From assembly GCA_016703025.1 (NCBI GenBank), contig JADJCV010000004.1, positions 2,607,501 to 2,671,500 on the forward strand: a stretch of 64,000 nucleotides of DNA. The letters are read 5' to 3'. Made by a program: the position numbers and the translations under genes. Source of the stretch: Candidatus Avedoeria danica. GTDB taxonomy: Bacteria; Chloroflexota; Anaerolineae; Epilineales; Epilineaceae. Position 1 is the stretch's first letter. The number at the start of each line of letters is the position of its first letter. The notes beneath the pieces were generated by a model. That model searched no databases. It worked only from the letters and a program-made list of their open reading frames with translations, and was not told the origin of the DNA. Positions 28,195 through 37,385 of this stretch are shown in pieces.

Positions 28195-29184
28195 TCAGGC
28201 AGGCGATCGCTGTGCGAGCAGCGTCGCGAGCCCGTCGGGCACCGCGCCGAAGTGGGTGGCATAGCGGTCGGCAAACGCTTCGCGGGTGAACGTATGGCGC
28301 TGCGTGCCCAGCGCCTCGAGCGCGTACGTGGCGCACAGCGCACCCACGCGGCCGGCGACCGGCCACGGCAGGTCGTGGAGCAAGCCGAGGACGACGCCGG
28401 CGCGGTAGGCGTCCCCGACGCCCGTCGGATCGACCTCGGCCGAGGGCGGGACGATGCCGATATCGAACCGCTCGCCGTTCGACCAGATCTGGGAGCCCTT
28501 CTCGCCGTGCGTGATGACGAGCGTGCCGGTCATGCGGCGGACGTCGTCCGCCTCGAGGCCCGTCTTCTCACGGATGAGCTCGAACTCGTATTCGTTGGCG
28601 ATCATCACCAAGCTGCCGGCAATGCCGGCGCGCAGGTCATCGCCGGACAGGCGGACGATTTGCTGGCTCGGGTCGTAGACGTACGGCACGCCGAGCGCCT
28701 TGCACTCCGCCACAAGGCTGACCATCGCCTCTGGCGCGTTCGGGGCGATGACGACGGCGGCGATGTCCTGCGCCCCGCGGCCGACCGCATCCGACAGGCG
28801 CAGCTCGCCGGCGTGGCCCATCGCGCCGACGTAGAAGCTGGCGATCTGGCGGTTGTGCCGGTCCGTCGACACGAAGAACGACGCGGTGTGCACGCCGTCC
28901 ACGGCCTTCACGTGCGCCGTGTCCACGCCGGCGGCCTCGAGCCGCGCGCGGTCCTCGGCCCAGTCCTGGCCGACGGTGGCCATGACGGCCGGCCGCTCGC
29001 CGAGGAGCGCCAGGTTGTAGGCGATGTTCACCGCACAGCCGCCCGGCTCGCGCCGCAGGCTGTCGACGAGGAAGCTGACGGAGAGGACATCGAGCTTGTC
29101 CGGGATGATGTGCTCGGTGAAGTCGCCCGGGAAGGCCATGATGTAGTCGTTGGCGATCGAGCCGGTGACGAGGATGCGCTTCAT
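28195..29184 (-). CDS. adoK: PfkB-family kinase, probably adenosine kinase
   Basis: 329 residues. The N-terminus (VTGSIANDYIMAFPGDFTEH...LSVSFLVDSLRREPGGCAVN), the middle DPSQQIVRLSG and the C-terminal signature DPTGVGDAYRAG (anion hole and catalytic Asp) closely resemble the adenosine kinase of mycobacteria rather than fructokinases; this rests on my memory of that family. It would phosphorylate adenosine to AMP, clearing the adenosine released from S-adenosylhomocysteine. Its ATG overlaps the mtnA stop (ATGA), and metK follows, all on one strand, which supports a role in the SAM cycle. Confidence 0.8.
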   Translation of the reverse strand: MKRILVTGSIANDYIMAFPGDFTEHIIPDKLDVLSVSFLVDSLRREPGGCAVNIAYNLALLGERPAVMATVGQDWAEDRARLEAAGVDTAHVKAVDGVHTASFFVSTDRHNRQIASFYVGAMGHAGELRLSDAVGRGAQDIAAVVIAPNAPEAMVSLVAECKALGVPYVYDPSQQIVRLSGDDLRAGIAGSLVMIANEYEFELIREKTGLEADDVRRMTGTLVITHGEKGSQIWSNGERFDIGIVPPSAEVDPTGVGDAYRAGVVLGLLHDLPWPVAGRVGALCATYALEALGTQRHTFTREAFADRYATHFGAVPDGLATLLAQRSPA

Positions 29185-30413
29185 GCGGCGGTGGCCTCCC
29201 GGGGTGGCGCGGACATCGCGCCGGTGGCACCGCCGCTCGGCGTCGCGGCTCGGGCGAGCGGCGCGGCCGATCCGTGATCGCGCGCGCCGGCGTTCGCGAC
29301 GGCGTCGCGCAGGCCGGCGGCGAAGGGCGGCCGGACGACGCCCTCCTCGGTCACGATCGCCGTGATGAGGGACTGCGGCGTGACGTCGAACGCCGGGTTG
29401 AAGGCCGGCGTTCCGTCCGGCGCGACGGCATGCCCTTCGACATGGGTCACCTCGTCGCCGTCCCGCTCCTCGATGACGATCGCCTCGCCGCCGGGCGTCT
29501 GCAGATCGATGGTGCTCGTGGGCGCGACGACGTAGAACGGCACGCCGTGGTGCCGCGCCAGGATCGCCAGGCCGTACGTCCCGATCTTGTTCGCGGCGTC
29601 GCCGTTGGCCGCGATCCGATCCGCGCCGACGAGCACGGCGTCGATGCCGCCCTGCGCCATCCGCCACGCCGCCGCGCCGTCCACGATGAGCGTGTGCGGG
29701 ATGCCGAGCCGTCCGAGCTCCCAGCACGTCAGCTTGGCGCCCTGCAGCCGCGGCCGCGTCTCGTCGACGATCACGTGGACCCGCTTGCCGCCCTCGTGCG
29801 CCGCACGGACGACGCCGAGCGCCGTGCCGTAGTCGACCGTCGCCAGGGCGCCGGTGTTGCAGTGGTGGAGCACCGTCGCCTCGTCGGGCAGCAGGGCCGC
29901 GCCATACGCACCCATCCGACGGTTCGTCGCGATGTCGGCGTCGGCGATCGCCTCGGCCTCGGCCAACAGCATGGCCGCCGTGTCGCGCCCGCCGCTGCGC
30001 TCGAACGCGTCGAGCATCCGAGCGACGGCCCACGCCAGGTTCGAGGCGGTGGGGCGGGCGGCGATCAGCGTGGCGGCGGCCGCATCGAGGTCGGCGCGGA
30101 GGCGTGCGCTGTCGTCCATCCCTACGGGCTCCGACGTGCGCGCCGTCGACAATTGCGCCCGCGATTCGCGCGCCGCCAGTGCCATTCCGTACGCCGCCGC
30201 CGCGCCGATCGCGGGCGCGCCGCGGACGGCCATCGTGCGGATCGCGTCGGCGACGGCGTCGACGGAGCGGAGCGCGATGACCTCGTGGCGGGCGGGCAGG
30301 AGGCGCTGATCGATCATCTGAACGGCGTCGTCCGCCCAGAAGACGGTGCGGGTGCTGTCGATGGTGGGGATCCCTCGCGGCTGGGGTCGGGGCGGAGCGG
30401 CCGGGGCGGCCAC
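29181..30413 (-). CDS. mtnA: S-methyl-5-thioribose-1-phosphate isomerase
   Basis: About 410 residues. It converts methylthioribose 1-phosphate to methylthioribulose 1-phosphate in the methionine salvage pathway. Visible are MAVRGAPAIGAAAAYGMAL, the catalytic Cys in HHCNTGALATVDYGTALG, the catalytic Asp region GADRIAANGDAANKIGT, and the end FNPAFDVTP. A stretch of about 25 residues after the first motif is longer than usual. The start is uncertain: GTG 30413 lies downstream of a good promoter at 30460-30489, so a start further upstream (30560) is unlikely. The stop overlaps the start of adoK. Confidence 0.92.
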   Translation of the reverse strand: MAAPAAPPRPQPRGIPTIDSTRTVFWADDAVQMIDQRLLPARHEVIALRSVDAVADAIRTMAVRGAPAIGAAAAYGMALAARESRAQLSTARTSEPVGMDDSARLRADLDAAAATLIAARPTASNLAWAVARMLDAFERSGGRDTAAMLLAEAEAIADADIATNRRMGAYGAALLPDEATVLHHCNTGALATVDYGTALGVVRAAHEGGKRVHVIVDETRPRLQGAKLTCWELGRLGIPHTLIVDGAAAWRMAQGGIDAVLVGADRIAANGDAANKIGTYGLAILARHHGVPFYVVAPTSTIDLQTPGGEAIVIEERDGDEVTHVEGHAVAPDGTPAFNPAFDVTPQSLITAIVTEEGVVRPPFAAGLRDAVANAGARDHGSAAPLARAATPSGGATGAMSAPPREATAA

Positions 30414-30459
30414 CGCGCAAGGGCGATGGTGCGCGCCGGGCCGGCGCAAACGGCGGGCG

Positions 30460-30489
30460 ATTGTAGCATGCGGGCAGAAGGGGCCACAA
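30460..30489 (-). promoter_or_regulatory. Promoter for mtnA-adoK-metK
   Basis: Minus strand: TTGTGG (30489-30484), 18 bases, TACAAT (30465-30460). Transcription from about 30453 would leave about 40 bases before the GTG at 30413. Confidence 0.5.
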
Positions 30490-30620
30490 GGCGATCGGAT
30501 CGTCGCTGGACTATCCTCGCTGGACTGTCCCGCGATCGCCGCGGAGCGCGGAGTCCACAACCGTCAACGGTGCGCGCGCGTACGCCGTGGCCGGCGGAGT
30601 TCATTCACGAGGAGCGACGA

Positions 30621-31079
30621 ATGGCCGAACTACAAGCCTGGCCCAAGCACTTCGCGTCGTGGTGCTTCCACGTCGCGGCGGACGACGAGAGGATCACGAC
30701 GCTCAACGTGCCGTGGGCGCTGTCCGGCGGCTCGTTCGAGCTCGACGGAAAGCGCTTCGAACTCGTCCGCGCGCCCAACTTCGGCAACTTCCAACTCGTC
30801 GGCCCGATGGGCGTCGAGGCTTCGGCCGCCAAGCCGAGCGCCTTCGTGCGGCGCTATGCCGTGGAGTACGGCCGGCGCCGCTGGACGCTGGAGGCCGCCC
30901 AACCGATCGCGCGCCGCTTCCGCCTCGTGGAGGACGGCGCGGTGATCGGCGACGTCGCACCGAACGCACCGATCAGCCGACGCTGCCGGATGAGCTGGCC
31001 GGACGATGTGCCGCGTCAGGTGCAGGTGTTCCTGTTTTGGCTCGTCGTGCTGCAGTGGCGGAGGGCGTCGCAGCATTGA
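30621..31079 (+). CDS. Hypothetical protein, possibly Tubby/LURP-like fold
   Basis: 152 residues from ATG 30621 with GAGGAG seven bases upstream. The chain is mainly beta with repeating basic-aromatic strands (FELDGKRFELVRAPNFGNF, RRYAVEYGRRRWTLEA, FRLVEDGAVIGDVAP), a pattern like the phospholipid-scramblase/Tubby C-terminal beta barrel. It ends in a hydrophobic helix (QVFLFWLVVLQW), which could lie in the barrel or the membrane. I do not recognise the family with confidence. A second unknown gene follows 103 bases later. Confidence 0.55.
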   Translation: MAELQAWPKHFASWCFHVAADDERITTLNVPWALSGGSFELDGKRFELVRAPNFGNFQLVGPMGVEASAAKPSAFVRRYAVEYGRRRWTLEAAQPIARRFRLVEDGAVIGDVAPNAPISRRCRMSWPDDVPRQVQVFLFWLVVLQWRRASQH

Positions 31080-31182
31080 TTCCGGCCTGGTCAGGTCGCC
31101 CGGCGGCAGCCGGGCCGTCGTCGTCCGCACCTCAGTTGACCCTTCGTATCGCACCGCACAACACACCGGGAGTGAGTTGCAG

Positions 31183-31662
31183 ATGACCGATACCGTCCAT
31201 CGTCCTTCCGTCTCGCCGCAGGCGTCCTCACGCCCGCCGTGGTCACCGCGCGGCAGCACCATCGTGGCAGATGTTATCGTTGGCGTAGCCTTGAGCGGCG
31301 TGTTCGACTCTGTGCTGACCGATCGACTCGGGATCCTTCCACTGACCGCAGAGGCTGCGTCGATCGCGCTGGTCGTGTTGATCGTAGCGGTCGTCACCGT
31401 GCCCTGGTGGGCGGCGCTTGCCCGGCGGCGGCCAATGCCCAAACTGCCCCCGGTCGTTCCGATGGAGCACTCCTCTGCCTTGCGGAGACTCTATCGACGC
31501 TTCGGATGGGTCCCGCTCGCGCCACCCATCGCGCTCGGAGCTGCAATGGAGTTTGGCTTTCGCCTCAACGGAATGTCGGCGGCCGGCGATGCTGTGGTGA
31601 CCCTCGCGATGGTTCTGGCGCCGTTGTCGTACATCTATTGGAGCGGAGACCGGTACCGCTAG
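31183..31662 (+). CDS. Small integral membrane protein, unknown
   Basis: 159 residues from ATG 31183. Four hydrophobic stretches (about 28-45, 54-75, 110-125 and 135-153) suggest a membrane protein, with a basic loop (ALARRRPMPKLPP) in the middle. Codon use is somewhat less GC-biased than in neighbouring genes. No family recognised. It may be co-transcribed with the gene at 30621. Confidence 0.5.
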   Translation: MTDTVHRPSVSPQASSRPPWSPRGSTIVADVIVGVALSGVFDSVLTDRLGILPLTAEAASIALVVLIVAVVTVPWWAALARRRPMPKLPPVVPMEHSSALRRLYRRFGWVPLAPPIALGAAMEFGFRLNGMSAAGDAVVTLAMVLAPLSYIYWSGDRYR

Positions 31663-31736
31663 CCCTCGCCCGCGCCCCGTTCGGCCTGCGCCGTTGGCGG
31701 TGGCGACAGGGTCGCGGTCGTCGTCATCGGGACCAC

Positions 31737-32432
31737 TCAGGCGTCCGTCGGCGCCGCGTCGTCGACCGGGCCGAGGACGTCGTCGACGGCCACGACGATG
31801 TCGGGGAACGCCGCCGGGCGCAGTTCGTCGCCGCGGCCGAAGCGCTGCTGGAGGCGGTAGCCGGCGGCGTCCGGGTCGCGGTGGACCTCGACGGTCGCAG
31901 CGTTCAAGTCGACGAGCCAGACCTCCACGATGCCGGCGGCGGCGTAAAGGGGCAGCTTGATGTAGCGATCGAGTCTGAGCGTCGTATCGGCGACCTCGAT
32001 GAGCCACAGCACGTCGGCGGGCAAGGGATGCGCCCGGCTGTAGAAGTCGTCGCGCAGCTTGAGGATCGAAAGGTCCGGTTCGGGCTCGGACCAATCATCG
32101 AGGCGCACGGGGTCTTGTACGCCGATGATCACCCGTCCCTGCAGCAGGCGGAGGAGCAAGCCATTCAGCCGCTTGACGCACCCGGCATGAGGGCTGTTGA
32201 TCGTCATCTTGAACACCACCTCCCCGTCCAGGAGCTCCGTGCGCGCCCCCGGCTCGATCAAGCCGACCTCCGCCATCCGGTGGTAGTCGTCCACCGTGAA
32301 GCGGCGCCGCACGGTGAGCAGAACGGGGTCGTGCGTGATCGGTCCGCGGTCGGCGCCCGGGACGCGGGCGTCATGCGGTGTAGCTGGCCTCGACGTTTCT
32401 ACATCGGGGGCCGGAAGGGTGGGCGCGATCAT
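31737..32432 (-). CDS. Uma2 family (DUF820) PD-(D/E)XK nuclease-like protein
   Basis: 231 residues with the Uma2 fold: FTVDDYHRMAEVGLIEPGARTELLDGEV (the Glu of RTELLDG), PEPDLSILK (the Asp), LWLIEVADTTLRLDRYIKLPLYA (the E-x-K type catalytic strand) and VEVWLVDL. The family expands greatly in cyanobacteria and Chloroflexota and is often called a putative restriction endonuclease, although its role is unproven. The PD-(D/E)XK residues appear intact. It stands alone with no methylase nearby. Confidence 0.85.
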   Translation of the reverse strand: MIAPTLPAPDVETSRPATPHDARVPGADRGPITHDPVLLTVRRRFTVDDYHRMAEVGLIEPGARTELLDGEVVFKMTINSPHAGCVKRLNGLLLRLLQGRVIIGVQDPVRLDDWSEPEPDLSILKLRDDFYSRAHPLPADVLWLIEVADTTLRLDRYIKLPLYAAAGIVEVWLVDLNAATVEVHRDPDAAGYRLQQRFGRGDELRPAAFPDIVVAVDDVLGPVDDAAPTDA

Positions 32433-32463
32433 CGTCGCCTCCTGTCGCGAAGGGGTGGCCGGG

Positions 32464-33615
32464 TCAGTGTAGCAGCGCCGGTGCGACGATGGCTTGGACG
32501 TGGCGGTAGAGGCGCCAGAGCTCGGGGACGGTGTGGCCGGGGTCCTGGAACGGGTCGAGGTTCACATGGCTGAAGACATCGAACGTGCGGGCGCGCGCCA
32601 GGTGGCCGAGCGGTTGGGCGGCGGCGTTCAGCGCGTCCGTTTCGGTCGACGGGATGAGCGAGTCGCCGATGTCGTTCATCGTGAACAGCGGCGCGCGCAG
32701 GCGGTCGAGGTGGGTCGCAGGGGAGAGCGCGGCCAGGCGGGCGCGCACGGCGGGCGGCAGGCGATCGATCGCCCGCAGCGCGCCGTCGTACGTCACATCG
32801 TCGCCGAGCAGATCGGCGATCACGATCGGCCCGTCCGCGTCGTCGATCTGCTCCAGGAGGTGCAGCCGGATCACGCGCTCGCTGAGAGGGTCGACTGGCC
32901 ACGGTACGGGCGTGCCGGACGGCACGCAATCGACGTTCGGCGGGCAGACGATGTCGCCGCGCGGCTTGTGCCCGCTCACGACGGCCGCCACGAGCGTCTC
33001 GAGCCGGTAGTAGCCGCCGAACCACGCCACCCAGGCCACATCGTCGGCGATCGTCGGCTCCTCGGCGGCCAGCAGCGCGAGCGACGCCCCGACGCACACG
33101 CCGAACAAGCCGATGCGGTCAGGGTCGACGTCCGCGCGGGCCGCCAGCTGACGGTACGCGGCGACGAGCATCGCCACGGCGTCGGGCGTCAGGCGCTCGG
33201 CCCGCAATTCTTCGTTGGCCGGGATGAGGACGAGGAAGCCGAGCCGCGACAGGCCGTCGCCCAGCTTGCGGACGCGCGGGTCGTCGCGGGCGGCCTGGTT
33301 GATGCCGAGCGAGACGACGATGGCCGGGAACGGGCCCGATCCGCGAGGCACGTAGACATCGGCCGGCCATCCCGGCGCGGTCGGGACGGTTGGCGACGAC
33401 GGGTCGACGATGCGGATGTCCTCGCGCACCGGGGCACGCGTCACCCACGTGAGCGGGCGGACGGTCACCGGCGGCATGAGGTCGGGCATGAACAGGAGGG
33501 TACGGAACGCGACCCGTCCCGCCGGGACGAGCGTCGCCAGGGCGACGGCGGCCCCGGCGACGGCGGCGAACACGACAGCCGCACGACGAAGCGTGCGGCG
33601 TCGCCGGTCGATCAC
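32464..33615 (-). CDS. Membrane-anchored alpha/beta hydrolase
   Basis: 383 residues from a GTG (33615) that overlaps the tag stop (GTGA), which decides the start. One TM helix (about 9-30) precedes an alpha/beta-hydrolase fold. The nucleophile elbow reads GVCVG (in IGLFGVCVGASLALLAA), a G-x-C-x-G like dienelactone hydrolases, so the nucleophile would be Cys. A later Asp (MNDIGDSLIP) and His (VFSHVNLDP) complete the triad. The domain probably faces outward. The substrate is unknown. The coupling to a DNA-repair gene is unusual and may be only positional. Confidence 0.7.
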   Translation of the reverse strand: MIDRRRRTLRRAAVVFAAVAGAAVALATLVPAGRVAFRTLLFMPDLMPPVTVRPLTWVTRAPVREDIRIVDPSSPTVPTAPGWPADVYVPRGSGPFPAIVVSLGINQAARDDPRVRKLGDGLSRLGFLVLIPANEELRAERLTPDAVAMLVAAYRQLAARADVDPDRIGLFGVCVGASLALLAAEEPTIADDVAWVAWFGGYYRLETLVAAVVSGHKPRGDIVCPPNVDCVPSGTPVPWPVDPLSERVIRLHLLEQIDDADGPIVIADLLGDDVTYDGALRAIDRLPPAVRARLAALSPATHLDRLRAPLFTMNDIGDSLIPSTETDALNAAAQPLGHLARARTFDVFSHVNLDPFQDPGHTVPELWRLYRHVQAIVAPALLH

Positions 33616-34205
33616 CGGCCCTGGCCGCCGAGCACCCGATAGCGGAAGCAGTCCACCGTATGGTCGTTCACCATCCCGACGGCCTGCATGTGGGCGTACA
33701 CGATCGTCGGGCCGACGAACTTGAAGCCGCGCGCCTTGAGGTCCCTGGAGAGCGCCTGCGACGCGGGCGTCTCGGCGGGCAGCTCCGCCATCGACCGCCA
33801 GGCGTTCTGGACCGGGCGGCCGTCGACGAAGCGCCAGAGGTAGGCGTCGAACGTGCCGAACTCGGCCTGCACGTCGAGGAATGCCCGTGCGTTGCCGATG
33901 GCGGCCGCGATCTTGGCGCGGTTGCGGATGATCCCGCTGTCGCCGAGGAGGCGCGCAGCGTCGGCGTCGCCGTAGCGGGCGACGGCGTTCGCGTCCCAGT
34001 CGGCGAAGGCGCGGCGATAGCCTTCGCGGCGGCGGAGGATCGTCAGCCAGCTCAGGCCGGCCTGGGCGCCCTCGAGGATGAGGAACTCGAAGTGCTTCCG
34101 GTCGTCGTGGACCGGCACGCCCCACTCGGTGTCGTGGTAGCGGACGTAGTCCACGTCCGTCCCGCTCCACTGGCAGCGAACGATCCCGTCGCCGTCATCG
34201 GCCAT
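33612..34205 (-). CDS. tag: DNA-3-methyladenine glycosylase I
   Basis: 197 residues from ATG 34205 (GGGAGG upstream). It excises 3-methyladenine from alkylated DNA. The helix-hairpin-helix enzyme shows its zinc ligands: Cys in IVRCQWSG, His in RYHDTEWG and His/Cys near the end (VNDHTVDCF). The catalytic acidic residue follows in FLILEGAQAGLSWLTILRRR, where the E of LEGAQ and the W of SWLTIL shape the pocket. The stop overlaps the following hydrolase gene by four bases. A divergent DUF1992 gene starts 58 bases away. Confidence 0.93.
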   Translation of the reverse strand: MADDGDGIVRCQWSGTDVDYVRYHDTEWGVPVHDDRKHFEFLILEGAQAGLSWLTILRRREGYRRAFADWDANAVARYGDADAARLLGDSGIIRNRAKIAAAIGNARAFLDVQAEFGTFDAYLWRFVDGRPVQNAWRSMAELPAETPASQALSRDLKARGFKFVGPTIVYAHMQAVGMVNDHTVDCFRYRVLGGQGR

Positions 34206-34262
34206 CGAGCGCCCTCCCCGGTGTGACTTGCCTGCCGCGCGTCCCGCCGCTTGAATGATGCC

Positions 34263-34832
34263 ATGGCAAACGACACGAATGGGGACGTCGGTGACACCGC
34301 AGTCGACGGCACCTCCGCCGAAGAGCGCGCGGCCCGCGCGCAGCGCCTTGCCGAGATCGCCCGCCCCACCTCGCGCGACCGGGCCAAGGCGTGGCAGTCG
34401 CACATCGACCGGGCGATCGCCGAGGCGGCGGAGCGCGGGGCGTTCGACGACCTGCCGGGCAAGGGCAAGCCGCTGGCCTTCGACACCGAGGTCGACGACG
34501 ACATGTGGCTGGCGAACCACATGCTCAAGGGCCAAGGCTTCCGGCCGGCCTGGATCGATCGCGCCCAGGAGATCGCCGCGGAGGCGAAGGCGATCACCGC
34601 GCGCGTCGACCGCTTCGTGGCGGACTGGACCGGCGCCGGCGCGGCCGTGAACGCCACGGCCGCGCGCGAAGCCGCCGTGGCGCGCGTCTCGGCCGAGATC
34701 ACCGACCGCATCACCGCGCTGAACCGGAAGATCGATACGCACAACATCGATGTACCGAGCGGAAATTTGCAGCGACGACGGGTGGCGGCGGAGGATGTGA
34801 TCGCCGGGCTGCGGCGGCGGGTGGGGGTGTAG
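34263..34832 (+). CDS. DUF1992 (DnaJ-homologue C28 conserved domain) protein
   Basis: 189 residues from ATG 34263 (an in-frame TTG at 34251 also exists). The central motif IDRAIAEAAERGAFDDLPGKGKPLAF is the hallmark of the DUF1992 domain, found alone in bacteria and after a J-domain in eukaryotic DNAJC28. The C-terminal half is helical and Ala/Arg-rich. There is no J-domain here. The function is unknown. Confidence 0.85.
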   Translation: MANDTNGDVGDTAVDGTSAEERAARAQRLAEIARPTSRDRAKAWQSHIDRAIAEAAERGAFDDLPGKGKPLAFDTEVDDDMWLANHMLKGQGFRPAWIDRAQEIAAEAKAITARVDRFVADWTGAGAAVNATAAREAAVARVSAEITDRITALNRKIDTHNIDVPSGNLQRRRVAAEDVIAGLRRRVGV

Positions 34833-34871
34833 GATCACGTTGCAGGCGACGATCCCGCGCGCCGTGCGTCC

Positions 34872-37232
34872 ATGACGTCGGCGCCGCGCTGGCGCACGCC
34901 GGCCGCCCTTGTGGCCGCCTCGCTGCTCGCCGCCGTGGCCGCGTGGTGGCGGGCGCCGCTCGGTGTGCCGGCACCCGACGCAGCGGGCGGGGCGGCACGG
35001 CCGGCACCGGCGATGTCGTTCCCGGCATCGTCGGGCGGGTCGGCATCGTCGATCAGGACGACTCGCTCGCGACCATCGTCCGCCTCGACAACCGTTTCGG
35101 CGATGTCGTCCCCCACCCCGGCGCCCGGCACTGGCCCCGACACCGATCGCGCGCCCCGCGGCTCACCGGCCGCACCGGGTACGCCCTCCACCGACGCGGC
35201 ACCCTTCGCCTTCGTCCCCGACACCCGCCCGCCGGCCGACGTCGCCGCCTCGCACGTCGGCCCGACGGTGGCGGCCGCGGTCGTGCACTGGCACGCCGCG
35301 CGGACCGCCGCGGCGCAGATCGGGGCCGACGGGATCGCGGGGACGCCGGAGGCGATGACGGCGGCGGCGGCGGATGCGGCAGACGCCTACGATCGCTTTG
35401 CCGCGGCGGTGCCGGTGCTGGCCGACCAGGCCGCCCTCGGTGCGGGCGGCGCGCTGAGCCTGGCGGGCGACGATGCGAGGGCGGCAGCCGCGTTCGCGAC
35501 CGCGGCGGCAGGTGCGGGGGACCGGGCGACGGCCGTGCTCGCGCGGATCCAGCTGGGCAACGCGCGCCTGTCGCAGGGCCGAGCCGACCTGGCGCGCGCC
35601 GCATACGCCGACGCGCTCGATCACGTCGAGGACGACGGCAGCCGGGCGCAGGCGATGGCCGGGCTCGTGGCGGCGGAGCTGGCGGCAGGGGACGGGAAGG
35701 CCGCGGTGGCGATGCGGCTGCGGCTCGTGCGCGAGCTGCCGGGTTCCGCGCCGGCAGCGGTCGCCCTCGAACAACTGCGCGACGCCGGCGTCGCGGTAAC
35801 GGTGCAGGAAGAGGCGGCGGTCTACCGGGCGCAGGGCGACACGGCGCGCGCGGACGCACTGCTCGACGGGGCGGTCGTCGGTACGTCGGCGGGCACATCG
35901 GCCGTCGCCGCGGACGAGGCGGCCTGGCTGGACGCGCGGGCCAGGGAGGCCGAGGGGCGGTACGAGGAGGCCGCGGCGGCGTTCGCATCCCTGGCAACCG
36001 ACCACCCGGCGTCGAAACGCGTGGCCGAGGCGCTGTGGCGGCGGGCGTGGCTGGCGCTGGTCGGCGAGGCCGGCGGCGACGCGGAGGCGGTCGCCAGCCT
36101 GGACGCACTGGCGGCCCGGCGACCCGACGACGCACGCGCCGGCGAGGCGGGCGTGCTGGCGGGCATCGTGCTGTGGCAGGCGGGCCGGGGCGGCGAAGCG
36201 GCGGCCCGCTGGCGGGAAGCGGCGGCGCGGGCGGAGGCCGCCGACCGGTTCGTCGACGCGGCGCGCGCGCACTTCTGGCTGGGCAAGGCGGCCGGCGGTG
36301 CCGACGAGGCGCAAGCCCATTGGCAGCGGACGATCGAACTCGACCCGCTGGGCGACGGGGCGGCGCGGATCGTCGAGCTCGGACGGCGCGCGGACGACGG
36401 CGGCAGCCACGACGCGTCGTTGGCCGGCGGCGCAGCCGGCCGATCGCTTGGCAGCGCCGAAGCCCAGTGGCTGTCCACGTGGATGACGGGCGTCGACGCG
36501 CCCGGCTGGCAAGCGGCGCAGCAAGCGGCGGCGACCCGGTTCGACGTGGTGCGCGGCGCGGCGTGGCTGGCGCTGGGCGAGCGGCCGCGGGCGCTGGCGG
36601 CGTGGCGGGCGGCGATCCGGTCGGCGGCGCCGGGCGACCGGCTGGCGATCGCCCGCATCGCGCTGGGCTTGGGGGTGCCGTCCATCGCCAGTTCGGCCGC
36701 CGAGCAGGTGCTCACCGCTGCCCCGGCGGGGGCGCGGGCCGCAGCTCCCGTCGCCGTACTGGAGCTGGCGTATCCGCGGCCCTGGCGCGACGAGCTGGCC
36801 GCCGCCGCAGCCGAGCACGCGGTGCCCGTCGACCTTCTGGCCGCGCTCGTCCGTCAGGAGAGCCGCTGGGAACCGACGGCCCGGTCGGGGGCCGGCGCGC
36901 GCGGGCTGACGCAGGTCATGCCGGCGACGGGCCACGGGATCGCCGGCTCGCTCGGCGTGGCCGGGTTCAGCGAGGAGCAGCTGGACGATCCGGCCCTCGC
37001 GCTGCGCTTCGGCGCCCAGTACCTCGGCGTCCAGCTGCGTCGATTCGACGGCCGGGAAGCCGTGGCGCTGGCCGCATACAACGCCGGGCCGGGCAACGCG
37101 GCGGGGTGGTGGGCGACGGCGGGAGGGGACGTCGACGTCTTCGTCGCGCGGATCACGTTCCCGGAGACACGGCGGTACGTGCGAGGGGTGATCGCGGCCG
37201 AGGGGGTGTATCGGCGGCTGGGCGGGCGGTGA
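34872..37232 (+). CDS. Soluble-lytic-transglycosylase-like protein with helical repeats
   Basis: 786 residues. A signal anchor (about 10-27) precedes a long Ala-rich superhelical region of TPR-like repeats (about 110-620), as in Slt70, then a C-terminal SLT domain. There the catalytic Glu is E663 in LVRQESRWEP, followed by GARGLTQVMPATG and LAAYNAGPGNA, the motifs that cradle muramic acid. It cleaves the glycan strand to give 1,6-anhydro ends. It lies in the envelope on the outside of the membrane. The gene follows the DUF1992 gene by 39 bases, possibly by chance. Confidence 0.9.
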   Translation: MTSAPRWRTPAALVAASLLAAVAAWWRAPLGVPAPDAAGGAARPAPAMSFPASSGGSASSIRTTRSRPSSASTTVSAMSSPTPAPGTGPDTDRAPRGSPAAPGTPSTDAAPFAFVPDTRPPADVAASHVGPTVAAAVVHWHAARTAAAQIGADGIAGTPEAMTAAAADAADAYDRFAAAVPVLADQAALGAGGALSLAGDDARAAAAFATAAAGAGDRATAVLARIQLGNARLSQGRADLARAAYADALDHVEDDGSRAQAMAGLVAAELAAGDGKAAVAMRLRLVRELPGSAPAAVALEQLRDAGVAVTVQEEAAVYRAQGDTARADALLDGAVVGTSAGTSAVAADEAAWLDARAREAEGRYEEAAAAFASLATDHPASKRVAEALWRRAWLALVGEAGGDAEAVASLDALAARRPDDARAGEAGVLAGIVLWQAGRGGEAAARWREAAARAEAADRFVDAARAHFWLGKAAGGADEAQAHWQRTIELDPLGDGAARIVELGRRADDGGSHDASLAGGAAGRSLGSAEAQWLSTWMTGVDAPGWQAAQQAAATRFDVVRGAAWLALGERPRALAAWRAAIRSAAPGDRLAIARIALGLGVPSIASSAAEQVLTAAPAGARAAAPVAVLELAYPRPWRDELAAAAAEHAVPVDLLAALVRQESRWEPTARSGAGARGLTQVMPATGHGIAGSLGVAGFSEEQLDDPALALRFGAQYLGVQLRRFDGREAVALAAYNAGPGNAAGWWATAGGDVDVFVARITFPETRRYVRGVIAAEGVYRRLGGR

Positions 37233-37385
37233 TGGGGGGCGGATGCGCGGGATAGGTGGAATACGGTGGGTGACGCCCATCCATCGCACTGTGCCCATGG
37301 CCGCGCAGCGCGCGGGCGCTCCGGCCGAGGAAGTTGTTGTCGTGCGTCTTCTCGCGTGACTCCGATCAGGGAGTTGGGCGCGTCG

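Noticed and set aside
29181..30560. Start of mtnA at 30560
   Set aside because: A good promoter (30460-30489) lies inside the extra N-terminal part, which also has no similarity to MtnA.
31737..32432. Uma2 protein as part of a restriction-modification system
   Set aside because: No methyltransferase or specificity gene is near; the family is mostly solitary.
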